DNA of 64,000 bases, taken from assembly GCA_027625915.1 (NCBI GenBank), contig JANTQA010000032.1:5518001-5582000 (forward strand). Reading direction: 5' to 3'. The notes beneath the pieces were generated by a model. It was not told the origin of the DNA. It made no database searches and saw only the letters and a list, made by a program, of their open reading frames with translations. A program made the translations under genes and the position numbers. Origin of the DNA: Anaeramoeba flamelloides. Taxonomy: Eukaryota > Metamonada > Anaeramoebidae. Below are positions 60,233-64,000 of this stretch, piece after piece (position 1 is the stretch's first letter; every line of letters begins with the position of its first letter).

Positions 60233-60715
60233 TTCCGTTAGGTTTTTTTTTAATTTTTGAAATTAATAGAAAAATTAAGAAATTTTCGGTTTATTCCAAA
60301 AAGTAAAAAAAACCTAGGACACTTCCATTAGGTTTTCCACAATTTAAAAGAAGATAGAAAAATCTAAGATTTTACTCAATTCTTTCAAATTCTGATAAAC
60401 CACTGTTAGTTTTATTTGAGTTTTCTGTTTCCTGTATTTGGAAAATCGATAGATTTTACTAATAAAACAGAAAATCCCAAGAAAAGTGCCATTGGGTTTT
60501 TTTTTAATTTAAGAAATAAACCTAGGCACTCAGCGGTACCTGACGGAAACATTCGTTGGGTTTTTTTACGTTTTGTAATAAACTGAATATTTATATAAAT
60601 TTTCTATTTATTTTAAAATTTAAAAAAAAAAACACCGGTAGTTTTTCTAGAATTTTCTATATATTTCTAAAATCTTTGATTTTTCTCGATTCTTTTAAAT
60701 TCTGGAAAATCAAGG
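60233..60715. repeat. Array of palindromic hairpin modules (third), abutting a LINE 3' end
   Basis: The modules are the same types as at 47 kb and 56 kb: TAGGTTTTTT...AAAAAACCTA hairpin (60,238-60,318), a TTTAAAAGAA...TTCTTTCAAA module (60,345-60,405), a GAAAATCGATAGATTTTAC module, and others. They are joined by linkers AAGTGCCATTGG and CAGCGGTACCTGACGG. The array ends directly at the LINE C-terminus (CACCCCTAATTTCC at ~60,716), as the 47 kb array does on the other strand. Confidence 0.8.
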
Positions 60716-62900
60716 CACCCCTAATTTCCAAATTTTTGTTTAGAGATTTAAATGAAGAACGATAATTTTAATGGTTATTAACTAATGACAAAATAAATAA
60801 TGATTCTTTATTTTGAATAATGTCAAAGATATTATTTTGTATATTTTTGTTAATTTTAATTTATTCTTTAATCCAAAATTTTCGAAGTTTTTTCATAAAA
60901 TGGTCAAATTGATAAAAAATGATCGATATCATCATCTGATTTTGATGTTTAAATATTTTTTTACATAATTCACTAAATTTAGTTTTTATTTTATTTCTAT
61001 CATAAATAGTTGAATATATATTGATGTAATTTGTGAAATTACTTATTTTTAAGATGGAAGTGAAATCCTTCTATTTTAATATTTTTGTTATGGTTTTTTT
61101 TTTTTTTTTAATTAAAGAAATAAACAGACAATTTCAAAAAAATTATATTCATTCTTAAATGAAAAAAAAAAAAAAAAACACTATTAGCTTTTTTTGAGTT
61201 TTCTGTTTCATGCAAAAATCGATGGATTTTCATAATAGAAAGACAAAATAAGAAAACTACAGTTATTGTTTACATAATTTAAAAGAATTGAGTAAAATCT
61301 TTGATTTTTTGTTTTTCTCGTAAATGTTGGAAAAAATTGCACTCTATGGTATCTGACGATACGACTGTTTATTTATCTAGTTATTATACCTGATAAATTT
61401 TAAATACGCTTTTCATTTTCACCCAGAACTATTTATTATTATATTTTCCCTAAATTGGTTAAGATTTAAATTTAGTAATTTTAAATTTTCTACATTCCAA
61501 TTAATAATAAATTTTTTTTTTTTATAAATTTTAAATTTTTTGATATATTTTCAAAATTAAGAATTTCTAATTTATTTCTGAGTTTAAATCTTCTTTTATA
61601 TATTGAAATTCTTACCTGGTCTATTTTTGCTTCAGTTTTATAAATCATTCTAGTCGAGTGTGTATAAATTTTTAAAACTTTTGTGACTTTTTTATTTTCC
61701 AAACATCTATTGAGTTAAAATCTTTTTTGGGTTAGATTGAACCTAACTAGGCCTTAAAATAGTCGGCTAATACATATCGATTTAAATATTTGTAATTTTA
61801 CTCCATTTTCTATTTTTTTTTGGTTAAAAATTATTTTTATTTTTTAAAAATTTTCTTTGACCTTTTTGAAGTTTTTTTTATAGATGTTTATCTTTTTCAT
61901 CCCAAATATCTAAATATTTGATTTCATATAATTGATTTGATTTTAAAGTATTTTCAATATTGGGTTCATTACAAACTCATGAATAATTTTCTTAATTAAT
62001 ATTAACTTTTTGTCAATTTCTGGAATGGGTCAACCATTAGTAAAATTAAGTCATGTACAAACATTTGAAAATCATTAATTAAATCTTTTATTTTTTCAAT
62101 TAAAAAGTGTCTGATAAATCCAAACATTAAATAGAGAAAGTGGAAACCCTTGATAAAATCATATCCCTTCTTTTTTATAATATTCTTTATACCAAATTTT
62201 AGTTTTTTGTTTTTAATAGATTTATTGAGTGTATATTGAACTATTATATGGCTAATTGTGTCAAAACATTTTTTACTATCAATTGGACAATAAAAAATTC
62301 ATGATTTTTTAGTTTTTTAAGTTTAAATTTTAATTTTAGAATATCAATTCTTGTATTTTTTTAAAAAAACCAAATTAAGAATCTGAAACTATATTCTTAA
62401 AGTCTTCTATCCCTTTTTTAATAAGTTTTAATAACAATCTTGCTAAAAGATAATTAATTGATAATGGTCTATAATTTACTGGAATTTCTTTATCTCCAAC
62501 TTTATGTATAAATAAAATATTTCAATCTCAAATAATATTAATTATATCTTTGCTTGTGTGATTAATTCAATATAAAAATATTCTTTATCTAGTTTTTTAA
62601 AAAAGTAGATATTCTCTTTCATTTTTCAATTTTTTTAGTGTCCAATTTTTAAAAATGTATTTGATCAAACCCCTTTAGCTGATTATTTTTTTTGATATTT
62701 TATAAACTCGGAAATAAATTCTAAATAAAAAATATCTTTAATTTCGATGAGATTTATTTCTTCAAATTTCTTAAAATAATATTCTTTAATTCATTTTATT
62801 CTTTTTAATTCAGGTGTTTTACTAATTTCTATACAATAATCAAAATAATTATTAAATTTTAGGAAAAAAATTAAAATTGAATTCGAAAATTCTTAATAAA
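60716..62900 (-). mobile_element. LINE copy 6, heavily decayed
   Basis: On the minus strand: RT blocks around 62,470 (PVNYRPLSIN-equivalent), 62,280, 62,150 and 62,050; the HSTRMIYKTEAKID block at 61,590-61,650 (70-codon frame at 61,490-61,702); then a hairpin at ~61,090-61,290; then the C-terminal segment 60,716-61,080, with the DHF-like zinc region at ~60,900-60,980. There are many stops and frame changes, so this is an old copy. The hairpin lies at the same LINE position as in copy 1. Confidence 0.75.
61090..61290. repeat. Hairpin module(s) inside LINE copy 6
   Basis: TTTTTTTTAATTAAAGAAAT and a worn complement around 61,105-61,185, followed by GTTTTCTGTTT and ATCGATGGATTTTC modules and a TTTAAAAGAATTGAGTAAAA half-module. 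Related to the arrays at 47, 56 and 60 kb and to the hairpin at 12,107. Confidence 0.7.
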
Positions 62901-62901
62901 A

Positions 62902-63484
62902 TTAAACAAATAATGTAAAATAAATTTAATTGAATAAACAAATTTTCTATGCAATACCTTCCCTACTTGTTTTATGTTTTTTGTAAACTTTTTTTTTAAT
63001 TGTGGCTTTTAATTAAAAGTTATTTAAAATACTTTTCTTGTAATTATTAAGTAAAAAATTTGTATAACCTAGGGATCCATATTCTTAAAATATTCGAAAT
63101 CTCCTTAAATCCACCCATAGGGTAACGCAAGAAATTATAATTTTTTATAATTTTGCTTCTTTCCAAAAATTTCAACAATTGTTGATTCTTATCAAAAGAA
63201 TTTTTCAAAAAAAAAAAAATTTAATCACGTTTGTTGTCTAACTTTGAAAAAAAAAAAAAGATCTAAATATAAAAAATAAAAATAATTAGAAAGAAGTGTT
63301 TTTTCTAATTATAACAAAAATGTTTTATTTTTTTTTAGAATTAGATATTTTCTAAACAAGATAGCAAAGATAATTCAAATTTCGATTGTTAATTATGTGT
63401 AAAATTATTTCATTTATATAAAAAAATGTGTTTAAAAAAATATTAGATATATGATCAAATAGGTGATGTAATTACTAATATATT
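62902..63484. other. 3' flank of the Ariadne-type gene
   Basis: AT-rich, no gene or clear repeat seen. Confidence 0.5.
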
Positions 63485-63486
63485 TT

Positions 63487-64000
63487 TTAATTTTCTACGA
63501 ATGGGTTTATTGAAATATTAAAATCTTGTTCTACAACTTCAATTTCATTAAGTAAAGTTTCTTGTTCTAGCTCTTGATTATTGTTGGTAATATTAATATT
63601 AGTATTGGTGTTCGTATTATTATCATCATTATTAGTATTTTGTTGTTCTTCGGTATTTTCTTCATTTTCATTTTCGTTTTCATTTTCATTTTCATTTTCA
63701 TTTTCATTTTCTTTTTCTTTTTCTTTTTCATTTTTTTTTTTTTCTTCTTCAATTAGATCATTTTCATGCCCTTTTGTCATTCCTTCGGGCAGTCCTGTGT
63801 GTACTGTATCAAATAGATTATATAATTGTCTATGGGCGATGCTTGTAAAATTCAAAGCTTCGCTTGGATCAATTTTTCTGATGTCACCTTCCAAAACGTG
63901 GCTTAGCTGTTCTGTTGTATGCTCTAATCTTTCTTGAACAAATTCAAAAAATTCCTTTGCCTTTGAATAATCTCTTAAATAAAATGCAAACACATAAGTC
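63487..64000 (-). CDS. Ariadne-type RBR E3 ubiquitin ligase, C-terminal part (runs off window)
   Basis: About 170 C-terminal codons are present; the RING1-IBR-RING2 modules would lie beyond 64,000. TYVFAFYLRDYSKAKEFFEFVQERLEHTTEQLSHVLEGDI matches the start of the Ariadne domain of HHARI/Ari-1 proteins in spacing (TYVFAYYL..., FE..Q..LE..TE.LS..LE.DI). QLYNLFDTVHTGLPEG matches its end. Ariadne ligases are RING-HECT hybrids that work with neddylated cullin-RING ligases, and this domain is autoinhibitory. After it comes a low-complexity tail: a (GAAAAT)n-encoded Asn-Glu repeat (~63,660-63,745), then Asn/Thr-rich and acidic stretches to TAA. The tail is longer than in animal Ariadne proteins. Frames on the other strand here are shadows of the repeat. 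Confidence 0.88.
   Translation of the reverse strand, partial: TYVFAFYLRDYSKAKEFFEFVQERLEHTTEQLSHVLEGDIRKIDPSEALNFTSIAHRQLYNLFDTVHTGLPEGMTKGHENDLIEEEKKKNEKEKEKENENENENENENENENEENTEEQQNTNNDDNNTNTNTNINITNNNQELEQETLLNEIEVVEQDFNISINPFVEN
63660..63745. repeat. Hexanucleotide coding repeat (TTTTCA)n
   Basis: Tandem ATTTTC/TTTTTC units encode the Asn-Glu and Lys-Glu run in the Ariadne C-terminal tail. Prone to length variation. Confidence 0.85.

Noticed and set aside
63574-63937. Two plus-strand frames near the window end
   Set aside because: Shadows of the Asn-Glu hexanucleotide repeat in the Ariadne-type gene.

Overview
The window is very AT-rich eukaryotic nuclear DNA. It has spliceosomal GT-AG introns, the standard code (all genes seen end in TAA where the end is visible), LINEs, a SINE and many small inverted-repeat transposons. 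The gene set (a BTB protein with a glutamine-amidotransferase-like tail, a PAS/coiled-coil protein, an Ariadne ligase, CNOT9, a RalGAP beta-like subunit and ethanolamine-phosphate cytidylyltransferase) suggests a free-living amoeboid protist. An Anaeramoeba-like metamonad is my best guess, from family recall only and with moderate confidence.

Layout: a tetraspan MARVEL-like membrane protein (835-1588, minus); a repeat-bearing gap; a single-exon BTB gene (9214-11250, plus); a zone of LINE copies (11.7-18.7 kb); the PCYT2-like gene (18905-27774, minus); a PAS/coiled-coil gene (31111-39575, minus) with a possible small head-to-head gene (39612-40008, plus); the RalGAP beta-like gene (42475-54169, minus); CNOT9 (58291-59406, plus); a decayed LINE (60.7-62.9 kb); and the 3' end of an Ariadne-type RBR ligase (63487 to the window edge, minus).

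Much of what looks intergenic is intron. Joining exons by reading frame, splice phase and protein homology gives three genes spanning 8 to 12 kb each. Their introns fall into two groups: short ones of about 105-340 nt, and long ones of about 1.3-7.7 kb filled with LINEs, SINEs, MITEs and a foldback element. All frame and phase sums are consistent (PCYT2 351 aa, PAS protein 291 aa, RalGAP beta 1234 aa, CNOT9 295 aa).

The repeat content is rich. One APE-type LINE family has at least six copies or relics, several with target-site duplications. A tRNA-derived SINE with an 18-bp duplication sits inside one of them. There are several TA-flanked MITE families, one TTAA-flanked element and a foldback transposon with tandem-repeat arms. 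Most unusual is a set of long near-perfect DNA hairpin modules, in arrays or singly, that recur at two fixed points of the LINE (between the RT and the CCHC segment, and just past the C-terminal end). I see no CRISPR array, rRNA gene or convincing functional tRNA gene.
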